DNA of 64,000 nt from Pseudofulvibacter geojedonensis (GCF_042675745.1 NZ_JBHTJM010000009.1:440822-504821); one strand, 5' to 3'; shown: positions 9,265-18,975, counted from the first letter of the stretch. The notes: a model not told the origin generated them from the sequence alone. Made by a program: numbers and translations.

Positions 9265-9954
9265 TTAGAAATAGAATAAAGCTCCAAACTGGAACATACT
9301 CACATTTCCTTTAAAATCTTCGGTATTACCTTCTACATCGTTTAGTTTATTAAGAATATTATTAAAACCATATTGATAATGAACAAAGGCTCTTACTTTT
9401 TCTGCTCCAATAGAAAGTCCAACTAAGCCATTGGCATTAATTCCGTTAATATCTACTATATCTTCTGCAGTTAAATTAGCTTTATCTATTAAATAGCTTT
9501 CATAACTATCTTTTTCTAACTTCATTTTACTGTTAACCATTAAAACAGGACCTATTTCTGCAGTTAACTTAAAGTTAGATTTATAATTACGGTTATTACC
9601 AATTAGCTTATAACCAAAAAGCACTTGTATTTGAGCATTTAACAAACCAAAATCAATATCTTCTGCATTAGCTGTAGCATTTTCTCTACCTTGAATTTTT
9701 ATTTTATTGTTAGAAATATTCATACCTAATTGTATATCCCAATTGTTATAAAAATCTCCTCTTGTGGCTAATCCACCAATAAATCCATAACTTGGGGTGG
9801 TAATAAAATTATCTGTTTTAATATCAAATAAAGTAGCACCTAATTTAAGTCCAAACATATTGTGTTTTCCTTGTCCTCCTCTTCTCTGAGCATGAGTATT
9901 AAATGAACTTAATAATAGAAAACAAAGTAGTGTGTAGATTAAAATATTCTTCAT
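9265..9954 (-). CDS. outer-membrane beta-barrel protein (PorT-like)
   Basis: 229 residues with a clear N-terminal signal peptide (cleavage near THAQ, residue 23). The mature part has alternating hydrophobic beta-strands with repeated GxxxG/Y turns (FGLKLGATLF, YGFIGGLATR) and ends in FQFGALFYF, a terminal aromatic residue as in outer-membrane barrels. It resembles the porin-family/PorT-like group of Bacteroidota; the cargo or role is unknown. A promoter-like TACATTTGC lies 20 bp upstream. Confidence 0.75.
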   Translation of the reverse strand: MKNILIYTLLCFLLLSSFNTHAQRRGGQGKHNMFGLKLGATLFDIKTDNFITTPSYGFIGGLATRGDFYNNWDIQLGMNISNNKIKIQGRENATANAEDIDFGLLNAQIQVLFGYKLIGNNRNYKSNFKLTAEIGPVLMVNSKMKLEKDSYESYLIDKANLTAEDIVDINGINANGLVGLSIGAEKVRAFVHYQYGFNNILNKLNDVEGNTEDFKGNVSMFQFGALFYF

Positions 9955-9973
9955 AAGTTGTAACTTTAGGGCG

Positions 9974-9981
9974 CAAATGTA
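9974..9981 (-). promoter_or_regulatory. -7 promoter element of the PorT-like gene
   Basis: On the minus strand TACATTTG followed by C matches TAnnTTTGY, 19 bp before the ATG at 9954. Confidence 0.55.
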
Positions 9982-10031
9982 TACATATTATGCATAACTA
10001 AACTATTATTAACATTTATACTAACGTAATT

Positions 10032-10973
10032 ATGGGTATTTTATTGATTCCAATTCTTTTTTTCGGATTAATCTTACTGATTGCATCCTTTTTCATTGTT
10101 AAACAACAAACGGCAGCTGTTATAGAACGTTTTGGTAAGTTTCATAGTATTCGTCAATCAGGTTTACATTTAAAGATTCCTTTAGTAGATAGAATTGCAG
10201 GACGTTTAAGTTTAAAAATTCAGCAATTAGACGTAATTGTAGAAACAAAGACAAAAGATGATGTATTTGTACGTTTAAAAGTATCTGTACAGTATAAAGT
10301 AATAAAAGATAAGGTATATGAAGCTTTTTATAAGTTAGATTATCCACACGATCAGATTACTTCTTATGTATTTGATGTTGTACGTGCAGAGGTACCTAAA
10401 ATGAAATTAGATGATGTTTTCTTACGTAAAGATGATATTGCCATTGCAGTTAAGTCAGAATTAAATGATGCCATGATGGAATATGGTTACGATATTATTA
10501 AAACATTAGTTACCGATATTGATCCAGATGCTCAGGTAAAAGAAGCAATGAACCGCATTAATGCTGCTGAACGTGAAAAAGTTGCCGCTCAATACGAAGG
10601 AGATGCGCAACGTATTTTAATTGTAGAGAAAGCAAAAGCAGAAGCAGAAAGCAAGCGTTTACAAGGTCAGGGTATTGCAGATCAGCGTAGAGAAATTGCT
10701 CGCGGATTAGAGGAGTCTGTAGATGTATTAAATAATGTGGGTATTAATTCTCAAGAAGCATCTGCTTTAATAGTTGTTACACAGCATTATGATACTTTAC
10801 AATCTATAGGAGGAGAAACTAATAGTAACTTAATTTTATTACCAAATTCACCTCAAGCAGGAAGCCAGATGTTAAATGATATGGTAGCTAGTTTTACAGC
10901 TAGTAATCAAATTGGAGAGGCAATGAAAAAGAATAACAAAACCAAAGGTAATAAAGGAGCAGATCTAGCTTAA
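10032..10973 (+). CDS. SPFH/Band 7 (stomatin-like) membrane protein
   Basis: 313 residues. One N-terminal hydrophobic helix (about residues 2-24), then the Band 7 signature QQTAAVIERFGKF with LHLKIPLVDRIAGRLSLK. A long Ala/Glu-rich coiled coil follows (about 175-235, AAEREKVAAQYEGDAQRIL), as in stomatin/QmcA proteins that form ring oligomers on membranes and modulate proteases or membrane domains. There is no NfeD partner next to it. It has its own hairpin terminator downstream (10995-11024). Confidence 0.9.
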   Translation: MGILLIPILFFGLILLIASFFIVKQQTAAVIERFGKFHSIRQSGLHLKIPLVDRIAGRLSLKIQQLDVIVETKTKDDVFVRLKVSVQYKVIKDKVYEAFYKLDYPHDQITSYVFDVVRAEVPKMKLDDVFLRKDDIAIAVKSELNDAMMEYGYDIIKTLVTDIDPDAQVKEAMNRINAAEREKVAAQYEGDAQRILIVEKAKAEAESKRLQGQGIADQRREIARGLEESVDVLNNVGINSQEASALIVVTQHYDTLQSIGGETNSNLILLPNSPQAGSQMLNDMVASFTASNQIGEAMKKNNKTKGNKGADLA

Positions 10974-10994
10974 AAACTATTGAATAATATTTAG

Positions 10995-11024
10995 ATCCCG
11001 ATGTGAATAGCATCGGGATTTTTT
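10995..11024 (+). terminator. rho-independent terminator after the SPFH gene
   Basis: Stem ATCCCGATG / CATCGGGAT with loop TGAATAG, followed by a T run. Confidence 0.85.
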
Positions 11025-11039
11025 AAATAACTAATCATC

Positions 11040-12359
11040 ATGAAAAAAATCATATTTATATTTTTAATAAGTAGTTTCTGCTTATTAACAGCTCAAGAAA
11101 TTAATACAAAGAAATTAGATTCAATTTTTGATAGAGTAGCCGAACTAGATAAAGGAATGGCTAGTGTTTCTGTTTTTAAAGACGGAAAAGAAGTTTACCA
11201 AAAATCATATGGATTTGTAGATGTAAATAATCAAATAAAATCTAATGCTACTACTAAATACAAAATAGGTTCTATTTCTAAAACCTATACTTCAGTCTTA
11301 ATACTAAAGGCTGTAGAAGAAGGTAAATTATCTTTAAATACAAAATTAGAAAAGTATTATCCTGAACTTCCTAATGCCGATAAAATTACAATTAAACAAC
11401 TGCTAAATCACTCTAGCGGATTGTTTAATTATACTAGTAAAGATGATTTTATGAGTTGGATTTTAGATGGAGTAACTAAGAAGGAATTACTTACAAAGTT
11501 TAAAGAAAACGGAACTGTTTTTGAACCAGGAGAAAAAAACGAATACTCTAATACCAATTATGTTTTATTAGCTTATATACTAGAAAAGATTTATGATAAA
11601 CCTTTTAAAGAAGTACTTTATAGTAAAGTATTAGCTAAGTTAAAGTTAAAAAATACCTATCATGAAGTAGAAACTAAACCAGAAGATAATGAAGCTTTCT
11701 CATTTACTAAAGAGGGTAAAAAGTGGATAAAAGCTCCGGGTTGGAAAATGGAGAATGCTATAGGTGCAGGATCGTTAGTTGCTACGGCAACTGATGTTAA
11801 TATTTTTATGGATGGATTATTTACCAACAATATAATTAATCAGGCTAGTTTAGAAGAAATGAAAACTATGACCAATGATTTTGGTCTAGGTTTATTTAGC
11901 TATCCTTATGGTAATAAATGGTTATATGGTCATACAGGAGGTATAGAAGCTTTTACTTCTATGACTGGATATTTACCAGAAGAAAATTTAAGTTTTACTA
12001 TATGTAGCAATGCTGTAGGTGTTGATAATAAAGATTTAGCAATAGCTATTTTAGCTAATTATTTTAATGATAATTACATTATATCTAGTTTAGAACCAGA
12101 AACAAATTATTTACCAGAAAATATAACTCAATACGAAGGATTGTATAGTACAGAATCGTTTCCATTAAAGATAAAAATATTTGTAAAAGGAGATGTTTTA
12201 ATGGCGCAAGCAACAGGTCAAGGGGCTTTTCCTTTAACACCAGTAGAATTGCATAAATTCAAATTCGATGCAGCAGGAATTAAATTTATATTTAATCCTA
12301 ATGAAAAGATGTTAAGCTTTACTCAGATGGGTAATAGTTTTGATATGAAAAAGGAGTAA
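11040..12359 (+). CDS. secreted serine hydrolase, class C beta-lactamase fold
   Basis: 439 residues with a signal peptide ending near LLTAQ. The catalytic SxxK motif is S78-I-S-K81, the YxN motif lies in EYSNTNY, and the third motif is HTGG. This is the beta-lactamase/D-Ala-D-Ala carboxypeptidase/esterase superfamily (COG1680). The roughly 100-residue C-terminal extension is a beta domain of the DUF3471 type. It could be an esterase, peptidase or amidase; the substrate cannot be read from sequence. It is one of five such hydrolases in the window. Confidence 0.88.
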   Translation: MKKIIFIFLISSFCLLTAQEINTKKLDSIFDRVAELDKGMASVSVFKDGKEVYQKSYGFVDVNNQIKSNATTKYKIGSISKTYTSVLILKAVEEGKLSLNTKLEKYYPELPNADKITIKQLLNHSSGLFNYTSKDDFMSWILDGVTKKELLTKFKENGTVFEPGEKNEYSNTNYVLLAYILEKIYDKPFKEVLYSKVLAKLKLKNTYHEVETKPEDNEAFSFTKEGKKWIKAPGWKMENAIGAGSLVATATDVNIFMDGLFTNNIINQASLEEMKTMTNDFGLGLFSYPYGNKWLYGHTGGIEAFTSMTGYLPEENLSFTICSNAVGVDNKDLAIAILANYFNDNYIISSLEPETNYLPENITQYEGLYSTESFPLKIKIFVKGDVLMAQATGQGAFPLTPVELHKFKFDAAGIKFIFNPNEKMLSFTQMGNSFDMKKE

Positions 12360-12388
12360 GTTATTTAATAAAGTAACTATCAAATAAA

Positions 12389-12419
12389 ATCCTAATGTAT
12401 GAATAGCATTGGGATTTTT
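12389..12419 (+). terminator. rho-independent terminator after the serine hydrolase
   Basis: AATCCTAATG / CATTGGGATT stem with one G.T pair, followed by T7. Its loop shares TGAATAGCAT with the terminator at 10995. Confidence 0.8.
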
Positions 12420-13307
12420 TTATTGAATAGGAATATACATATCTACTCTGCATTTTTTTTCTGGGTGATCGTTAAAGTTATTGTGATAGATTTCAAAGGG
12501 TTGTTTATCAGCTATTTTATGTTCGTTTACATTCATCCACATAAATAAGCTGGTCCAAGTTTTTTCAAATTCTTCTATACCAATTTCAAAACTACCTACA
12601 ATACATTTTTGAGGAGCTAAACTAATAACTTCAATATCGTTTTCAGACTCAATAGGATTGTCTACTAATAAACAAGCCTTCATTCGTACTTTATCAGCAG
12701 GTGTTACTTTAAAACTATCGTAGAAAATAGTTCCCATTTTAAAATTAGGATTAGCTAATAAACCTTTAGGTCCAGCCCACCCCATAAGTTTAGGAAAAGC
12801 TGTTTGTAAATTTTGCGAACCAATAACAGTTAAGGTTGCAAAATGTAGTTCAGAAACTTGTTTTATTTCTATAGTAGAATTCATATCTCTCCAGCGTATT
12901 AATTGTTCTAGGTTACGAAGATATTGTTCCTTATTATTATTTACTTGTCCAATCTTGCTATACTTATTCGGATTTTTTTTTCTGAATTCTGAAGGACTTA
13001 CTGCATAGAATTTTTTAAATACTTTATTAAAAGCAGCTGCACTAGCAAAACCACATTGTAAATAAATTTCTGAAATAGATAAATTTTGATTTCTAAATAA
13101 TAAACCTGCAGCTTTTTCTATACGTTTCCTATTAATATATACTTGTAAAGGTTCATGAGCAATAACCTTAAATATTCTATGAAAATGATAGGGAGAAAAA
13201 TGAGCAATTCTTGATAGATCATTTAATGATAAATCATTTTCGAGATGATTATCTATATAAGTAAAAACATCATTAACTCGTTTAATATAAGAGTAAGTTA
13301 TATTCAT
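12420..13307 (-). CDS. AraC-family regulator with GyrI-like ligand-binding domain
   Basis: 295 residues. The N-terminal double helix-turn-helix (about residues 8-110) contains HFSPYHFHRIFK and CGFASAAAFNKVFKKFYAVSPSEFRKK, the canonical AraC DNA-binding signature. A C-terminal GyrI-like/effector-binding domain (about 140-295) follows, as in Rob- and BmrR-type sensors of hydrophobic drugs. It is likely a transcription activator responding to a small molecule; the target is unknown. It is convergent with the serine hydrolase at 11040. Confidence 0.9.
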   Translation of the reverse strand: MNITYSYIKRVNDVFTYIDNHLENDLSLNDLSRIAHFSPYHFHRIFKVIAHEPLQVYINRKRIEKAAGLLFRNQNLSISEIYLQCGFASAAAFNKVFKKFYAVSPSEFRKKNPNKYSKIGQVNNNKEQYLRNLEQLIRWRDMNSTIEIKQVSELHFATLTVIGSQNLQTAFPKLMGWAGPKGLLANPNFKMGTIFYDSFKVTPADKVRMKACLLVDNPIESENDIEVISLAPQKCIVGSFEIGIEEFEKTWTSLFMWMNVNEHKIADKQPFEIYHNNFNDHPEKKCRVDMYIPIQ

Positions 13308-13317
13308 AGTTCAATTT

Positions 13318-13352
13318 AAAGAAAAACCCTGAAACTATTTTGTTTCAGGGTT
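13318..13352 (-). terminator. rho-independent terminator of the DUF2490 gene
   Basis: On the minus strand AACCCTGAAAC / GTTTCAGGGTT with an AAAATA loop, followed by TTTTTC. It lies about 85 bp after the stop of the DUF2490 gene. Confidence 0.75.
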
Positions 13353-13435
13353 AAATGTAATTGCATCAAAGCAAATTAATTTGAGTAATATCTAGGATAG
13401 CTATTAATAACTAAACCTTGGCTATCGTTCTGCGA

Positions 13436-14134
13436 TTAAAAAGTATGATGTAAACTAACTTGTAATTGATTTTTATCCCAACTATTGGTAGACTGTCTCA
13501 TTATACCTAATTGTACTTTTAATTTCTTTTTAAGTGCATAACCAAAAGCAACATAAAATCTATTTCTATCAAAAACTTCTACACGTTTACCATCTCCTAT
13601 ATCTCGTTGACCATTTATAAATAACTCATTATATAAAGCTAAGTAAATAGTTTTTTCAATGATTTCTTTATTGTTTAAAGGAATGTTTAAAAATAAATTA
13701 TATCGGTATCGAGTTCTAAAATCTTGATCTTCTACAAAACGTTGTTCGTATCTAAAACGATGTTTGGCAAAAAAACGACCTCCAAATTTATGAGGTAATA
13801 AGGCTTCTTGGTAGATTCTACTCTCTGTAGTAGTGTCATTACCATCTCCAAATTCTCCAGTTGTTATATGACCATATCCAAGAGTAAATTTACCATTAAA
13901 ATTTTTAGGTTTATAAGTAAGTCCTCCACGTAATAATAATTGCTCTAAGTCACCTCCAACATTCCAATTACGATATTGAACATCTCCTTGAACTCCCCAT
14001 GGTCCTTCTTTAAAAGTAGTATCGAAAAAATACATATACCAAGCTCCTAGCTTGTTGTCATCTAACTGAGCTTTGGTAGTTTGTGGAGCTAAAAAGAAAA
14101 CTCCTAAAACAATAATTAAAGTGATTTTTTTCAT
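13436..14134 (-). CDS. DUF2490 outer-membrane protein
   Basis: 232 residues with a signal peptide (cleavage near TKAQ, residue 22). It has the family hallmark GAWYMYFFDTTF near the mature N-terminus, then beta-strands rich in R/Y/F such as RYEQRFVEDQDFRTRYRYNLF, ending VSLHHTF with a terminal Phe. DUF2490 proteins are predicted barrels of unknown function, common in Bacteroidota. It has its own promoter (14152-14159) and terminator (13318-13352), so it is monocistronic. Confidence 0.88.
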   Translation of the reverse strand: MKKITLIIVLGVFFLAPQTTKAQLDDNKLGAWYMYFFDTTFKEGPWGVQGDVQYRNWNVGGDLEQLLLRGGLTYKPKNFNGKFTLGYGHITTGEFGDGNDTTTESRIYQEALLPHKFGGRFFAKHRFRYEQRFVEDQDFRTRYRYNLFLNIPLNNKEIIEKTIYLALYNELFINGQRDIGDGKRVEVFDRNRFYVAFGYALKKKLKVQLGIMRQSTNSWDKNQLQVSLHHTF

Positions 14135-14151
14135 GAAATGATTTTTTTTGG

Positions 14152-14159
14152 CAAAGATA
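14152..14159 (-). promoter_or_regulatory. -7 promoter element of the DUF2490 gene
   Basis: Minus-strand TATCTTTG followed by C, a full match to TAnnTTTGY, 17 bp before the ATG. Confidence 0.6.
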
Positions 14160-14177
14160 TTATTTTAGTAAAAAATT

Positions 14178-14206
14178 AAAGCCCGAAATTTACTATTTCG
14201 GGCTTT
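14178..14206 (-). terminator. rho-independent terminator of the S9 peptidase gene
   Basis: AAAGCCCGAAA / TTTCGGGCTTT stem with a 7-nt loop immediately after the S9 peptidase stop. Confidence 0.8.
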
Positions 14207-14211
14207 AATTT

Positions 14212-16662
14212 TTATTTATTTTTAAGGTATTTATCAAACCATTTTATTTGTTCCCAAACAACATGTTCTATAGATTCTTTGGCCCTATAGCCATGATCTT
14301 CAAATGGTAATAAAACTAGTCTTGCATTACCTCCAGAGCCTCGTACAGCTTCATAAAATACTTCTGATTGCGCTGTTAAAGTTCCTGGATTAGCATCATC
14401 ATCACCATGAATAATTAAAATAGGCTCATTTACTTTGTCTGCAAAAAATGTAGGAGATAGGTTTATGTATGCTTCTCTAGCTTCAAAAAGAGATCTTCTC
14501 TCACTTTGGAAACCAAATGGTTGGTTGGTTTTATTGTACGAGCCACTTCTAGCTATACCAGCAGCAAATAAATCGGTATGAGCTAATAAGTTTGCTACCA
14601 TTAATCCTCCATGGCTATGACCAATAATACCTATTCTGTCTGGATCTGCTATTCCTATTTCTATAGCTTTATTAACAGCAGCTTCAGCATCATCTACTAA
14701 TTGTTCAACAAAAGTATCGTAAACAGTTTCTGGGTCACCAATCATAGGCATTGCCGTTTGGTCTAATATGGCATAACCTTTTAATAAAAAGTAAAGATGA
14801 GAAGCTCCATAAACTCTCATAAAACGTTTAGAAGAACCTCTAACTTGTCCAGCAGTTTTAGCTCCAGAATATTCTCTAGGATAAGCATATACTACAGTAG
14901 GTAATTTAGTTCCTTCTTTATAACCTGGAGGTAATAATAACTGAAAACTAAGAGGTACACCATCTTTGCGTTTATAAGTAACAATGCGTTTAGTTATTTT
15001 TCTTAATTCCGGACTAGGATCTTTAAAATTAGTAATAGGTTTAATAGTTAAAGCTCTTTCAGGTTCTCCTTTGATTGCTTTTTTCTTTTTACCAATTTTT
15101 GCTAAGTAATAATTAGGTACACTACTAGAAGATTCAGATCTAAATATAAACTCATTATTGTTATCTGTAAACCCAGTAAAGAATTCATATTTTTCAGGAT
15201 CACATCTAAAAATACGTTCTGATTTACCAGTCTTAATATTTCTTAAATCTAAGAAAGGTCTATTTCCTTTTTTAGAACCACCTTCTCCTCTAAAATAAAT
15301 AGCATTGTTTCTAGTTTTAAATACATATTTACCTTTATCGTTGTTTTTAAATATTGGGAAACCAGGATTGTTATAGGTGTCACTTTCATTAAATTCAAAC
15401 CATAATTTGGCTTTTTTGGTATTAACATCTAATAAAGAAATGTAACGTTTTCTTTCTTTACGTTTTCTTTCAAAAATCATAGCTACACCGTTTTCTTCTC
15501 CCCATAATACTTGGTTGTATAAAATTCTATTTTTAGCCTTATATACTTCTTCTGGTTTATCAGAAAATGGAGCCTGTAATCTTACTATTTTATCCCTAAA
15601 AGAGGCTTCCTTTACTGGATTACCTTCGTCTAGCGCTTCAACCCAGTATAATGTATTGTCTTTTATTGGGCACCACATTACAGTTCTTGGTCCTTTAGCT
15701 ACGCCATGCACAGGTACTTGATTAGCAACAGGTAGAGAAGCTATATTGGTTATAAACTTTCCGTTTTTATCCCAAACCTCAATATCTTTAGCAAATCGCC
15801 AATACGCCACATCATGTGGCCAAGGTCCTTTAAGTTTACTAACTAAAATATAATTTCCATCAGGAGAATAACTAACGGTATTATAATAATCTGGTTGACC
15901 AATAGTGGTTAGTTGATTGGTTTTAGGACTATAAACTACTAACTCTGAAATAGTGTAATAAGAGAATAATTCATCGTCATAATTCGTCTTTAGTAAATTT
16001 CTAGATTCGTAAGTAGATCTTGCTTTGGCCCCTTTATCTTGTAAAATTATAGGCCCAGTAGGCATTTTAGATTCTGTAGGAGCTGCACCTCTATTAGGTA
16101 TTTTTCTAATTAAAAGATTTTCTTGATCTGGTAACCAAGAAACACCAGATCCTAGTAAAGGATTAATGGTTACATTTTCAACTTTTTTAAGAGCCCCATC
16201 TATATTATATAACCAAAGCTCTATTCTATCTTCAAAACCGACAGATAAAGCAGCTTTTTTACCATTAGTGGTCCAAGAAGTACTTAATAATTCAGCTCCC
16301 TCTGGTAAGTTAATCTTTTCAGTAGTTTTTTGCTTTATGCTAAGGATTCTTGGGTTAACTCCTCCATGTCTTCCATGAGTATAATTATTTTGAGGATTAA
16401 CCCTTAAACCAGCTAATTTATGCATTGTAGATCCTAATTCTGCTAAATCTGGATAGATAATAGGATCTGACAATAGCATATGTGTTCCGGTAGGGGAAAT
16501 AGATGATTGTGGCAACTTAGGAGCATGAATAATTTTTAAAATGTCTTCATCTGGTTTTTGCCATTTTTTAGACTCATCGTTGGTTTGAGAAAAGCCTATA
16601 AAACTTTGCATTAATACTAAACCTAAAGTAATGAGTTTAGCATCTTTAAATGTTTTTGTCAT
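14212..16662 (-). CDS. secreted S9 family serine peptidase, glutamyl-endopeptidase-like
   Basis: 816 residues. Signal peptide at residues 1-25 (cleavage near FSQ), a beta-propeller region to about 560, then an alpha/beta-hydrolase domain. The nucleophile elbow is GHSHGG, the acid lies in IIHGDDDANPGT and the His in FEDHGYR. The N-terminal LSDPIIYPDLAELGSTMHKL and HGRHGGVNPR blocks resemble plant chloroplast glutamyl endopeptidase and its bacterial homologues. It probably degrades peptides in the periplasm or outside the cell. It is flanked by terminators on both sides, so monocistronic. Confidence 0.9.
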   Translation of the reverse strand: MTKTFKDAKLITLGLVLMQSFIGFSQTNDESKKWQKPDEDILKIIHAPKLPQSSISPTGTHMLLSDPIIYPDLAELGSTMHKLAGLRVNPQNNYTHGRHGGVNPRILSIKQKTTEKINLPEGAELLSTSWTTNGKKAALSVGFEDRIELWLYNIDGALKKVENVTINPLLGSGVSWLPDQENLLIRKIPNRGAAPTESKMPTGPIILQDKGAKARSTYESRNLLKTNYDDELFSYYTISELVVYSPKTNQLTTIGQPDYYNTVSYSPDGNYILVSKLKGPWPHDVAYWRFAKDIEVWDKNGKFITNIASLPVANQVPVHGVAKGPRTVMWCPIKDNTLYWVEALDEGNPVKEASFRDKIVRLQAPFSDKPEEVYKAKNRILYNQVLWGEENGVAMIFERKRKERKRYISLLDVNTKKAKLWFEFNESDTYNNPGFPIFKNNDKGKYVFKTRNNAIYFRGEGGSKKGNRPFLDLRNIKTGKSERIFRCDPEKYEFFTGFTDNNNEFIFRSESSSSVPNYYLAKIGKKKKAIKGEPERALTIKPITNFKDPSPELRKITKRIVTYKRKDGVPLSFQLLLPPGYKEGTKLPTVVYAYPREYSGAKTAGQVRGSSKRFMRVYGASHLYFLLKGYAILDQTAMPMIGDPETVYDTFVEQLVDDAEAAVNKAIEIGIADPDRIGIIGHSHGGLMVANLLAHTDLFAAGIARSGSYNKTNQPFGFQSERRSLFEAREAYINLSPTFFADKVNEPILIIHGDDDANPGTLTAQSEVFYEAVRGSGGNARLVLLPFEDHGYRAKESIEHVVWEQIKWFDKYLKNK

Positions 16663-16724
16663 GATGATTTACTATGTGTTTCAGAATATAAAAGTAGGTA
16701 TTATCTGAAATATTGTAAAATAAA

Positions 16725-16748
16725 AAAGCTCCTAAATTTAGGAGCTTT
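16725..16748 (-). terminator. rho-independent terminator of glnS
   Basis: Perfect 24-bp palindrome, AAAGCTCCTA AATT TAGGAGCTTT, between the glnS stop (16771) and the S9 peptidase start. Confidence 0.8.
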
Positions 16749-16770
16749 ATATATAATTTAGAGAAAAAAA

Positions 16771-18861
16771 TTAAATGGTTTTTGCCTCATCTTTTAGTAA
16801 CTCGTTGGTATCAGATAAACCAGCATCAATAAAATTATTGATGGCTTCGTTACGTTCTTGTCCATTTTTTATTAAAATACCTAAAGTAATCATAGCAGCA
16901 ATTCTAGTACCTACTTTTTTAACAGGCGTATCAAATAAAGGTTCTAAATCTTCATAAGATACATCTTCTGCATATTTTAAAATTTTTGCCTTAGCAGCAT
17001 CTAATTTTGAACCTGAAAGATTCGCATATTTTTTTCCTAATTTTTTAATCTCATTAATGGGGTTTTTTTGATCTTGTTGAGGTTGAGGTCTTCCTCCTCC
17101 GGTATTTTGTTTAGGGGTATTATTATTTTTAGGCTTTTGTTTAGCCCAAGAATCTTTTAACCCAACCGTTTTATTAAAGATCAAATTACTTTCAGTAGCA
17201 TCAGTATCTAAAGTAAAATATCCTAAACGTTGAAATTGAAACTTATCTCCTTGTTTTGCTTCTTGTAAAAATGGCTCTACATAAGCTTCTTTAATGATAT
17301 TTAAAGAATTTGGATTTATAAAATCCATAAAACTTTTGTCTTTATGACTATCTGGAGCTTCATCTAAAAACAACCTGTCGTAAGCTCTTACTTCTGCTTT
17401 TACTGCATGTTTAACAGATACCCAATGAAGTGTTCCTTTAACTCTACGTGTACTAGCTTCTGTACCAGAACCAGAACGAGAATCTAAATCTGCTGTACAA
17501 TGAATTTCTGTAATATTTCCTTCAGTATCTTTTACAACGGATTCTCCTTTTATGATATATGCATTTTTTAAACGTACCTCTTTACCTAACGTCAATCTAA
17601 AATATTTACTTCCGGCATCTTCTTTAAAATCTTCACGCTCTATATATAACTCTTTTGAAAAAGGAATTTCGTGCGTTCCAGAATTTGGATCTTCTGGATT
17701 GTTATCAGCAACTAAAATTTCTTCTTTTCCATCAGGATAATTAGTGATAACTAGTTTGACCGGATTTAAAACACCCATCACTCTGGTGGCAGTTTTGTTT
17801 AAATCTTCTCGAATGCAATATTCTAATAAAGAAACATCAGTAACACTATCACGCTTAGAGATACCAGATACTTCACTAAATTTTCTAATAGCTTCGGCAG
17901 TATATCCTCTACGACGTAAACCAGAAATGGTAGGCATACGTGGGTCATCCCATCCAGAAACGGTGTTACTTTCTACCAATTGTAATAATTTACGTTTACT
18001 CATAATGGTATAACTTAAATTACGTCTGGCAAACTCTCGTTGTTTAGGACGTAACTCAAGCTTACTAGTAAACTCAGATCTACCAGGAACAGTAGGTAAC
18101 TTATCTTTAGCATCATTATATAATTGATCTAAAAACCAATCGTATAATTCTCTATGTGGTTTAAACTCTAATGTACAAATAGAGTGAGAAATTTGCTCTA
18201 CATAATCAGATTCCCCATGTGCCCAATCGTACATTGGGTAAATACACCAGTCTGAACCAGTTCTATGATGATCTTTTTTTAGGATTCTATAAATAATAGG
18301 ATCGCGCATTAGCATGTTGGGAGAAGCCATATCTATTTTAGCACGCAGCACATAAGTACCTTCTTCAAACTCTCCGTTTTTCATTTTTTCAAAGAGGTCT
18401 AAATTCTCTTCTACTGTTTGGTTTCTATGCGGACTTGCTACTCCAGGAACTTCATGATTACCTTTTTGCTCTGCCATTACCTCAGCAGATTGTCCGTCTA
18501 CATATGCTTTTCCTTTTTTAATTAATAGAATAGCCCAATCATACAATTGTTGAAAATAGTCTGAAGAATAACATTCGTTAGCCCATTCAAATCCTAACCA
18601 AGCTACATCACGTTTAATAGCATCTACATATTCTTGTTCTTCTTTGGCCGGATTGGTATCATCAAAACGAAGGTTTACCGGTGCGTTATAGCTTTTACCC
18701 AAACCAAAATTTAAGCAAATAGCTGCAGCATGACCAATATGTAAATATCCGTTAGGTTCTGGCGGAAAACGAAAACGTAATTTATCTGTCGATAAGCCAT
18801 TGGCTAAATCGTCTTCTACAATTTGTTCAATAAAATTAAGTGATTTGTTTTCTTCTGACAT
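16771..18861 (-). CDS. glnS: glutamine--tRNA ligase with C-terminal extension
   Basis: 696 residues, about 140 longer than the typical 555-residue GlnRS. The HIGH motif lies in PEPNGYLHIGHAAA and the KMSKS equivalent in TIMSKRKLLQLV; the two beta-barrel anticodon-binding domains follow. A low-complexity linker rich in Pro, Asn, Gln and Gly (KQNTGGGRPQPQQDQ) leads to a helical tail of about 95 residues (NPINEIKKLGKKYANLSGSK onwards). The tail is unlike the YqeY-type tail of Deinococcus as far as I can tell. It may raise tRNA-Gln affinity, but that is an inference. Confidence 0.96.
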   Translation of the reverse strand: MSEENKSLNFIEQIVEDDLANGLSTDKLRFRFPPEPNGYLHIGHAAAICLNFGLGKSYNAPVNLRFDDTNPAKEEQEYVDAIKRDVAWLGFEWANECYSSDYFQQLYDWAILLIKKGKAYVDGQSAEVMAEQKGNHEVPGVASPHRNQTVEENLDLFEKMKNGEFEEGTYVLRAKIDMASPNMLMRDPIIYRILKKDHHRTGSDWCIYPMYDWAHGESDYVEQISHSICTLEFKPHRELYDWFLDQLYNDAKDKLPTVPGRSEFTSKLELRPKQREFARRNLSYTIMSKRKLLQLVESNTVSGWDDPRMPTISGLRRRGYTAEAIRKFSEVSGISKRDSVTDVSLLEYCIREDLNKTATRVMGVLNPVKLVITNYPDGKEEILVADNNPEDPNSGTHEIPFSKELYIEREDFKEDAGSKYFRLTLGKEVRLKNAYIIKGESVVKDTEGNITEIHCTADLDSRSGSGTEASTRRVKGTLHWVSVKHAVKAEVRAYDRLFLDEAPDSHKDKSFMDFINPNSLNIIKEAYVEPFLQEAKQGDKFQFQRLGYFTLDTDATESNLIFNKTVGLKDSWAKQKPKNNNTPKQNTGGGRPQPQQDQKNPINEIKKLGKKYANLSGSKLDAAKAKILKYAEDVSYEDLEPLFDTPVKKVGTRIAAMITLGILIKNGQERNEAINNFIDAGLSDTNELLKDEAKTI

Positions 18862-18879
18862 GTTGAAAAATTTGAGTCA

Positions 18880-18887
18880 CAAAATTA
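18880..18887 (-). promoter_or_regulatory. -7 promoter element of glnS
   Basis: Minus-strand TAATTTTG fits TAnnTTTG, 18 bp before the glnS ATG. Confidence 0.5.
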
Positions 18888-18944
18888 CCAAAAAAGCCTT
18901 AGAAAATAATTACTTTTTTTTTAAGTTTAAATTTAAGTAATGTA

Positions 18945-18975
18945 TTGATTTTCAGTTAAATAATTATTAACTTTG
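18945..18975 (+). promoter_or_regulatory. Bacteroidota promoter of the 66-aa gene
   Basis: TTG (-33 element) at 18945-18947, a 20-bp spacer, and TAACTTTG (-7 element) at 18968-18975. This is the best two-box Bacteroidota promoter in the window. The ATG follows 50 bp later. Confidence 0.6.

Noticed and set aside
10995..12419. Two terminators sharing TGAATAGCAT loops as a repeat family
   Set aside because: Similarity is short and each sits at an expected terminator position; chance or general terminator style explains it.
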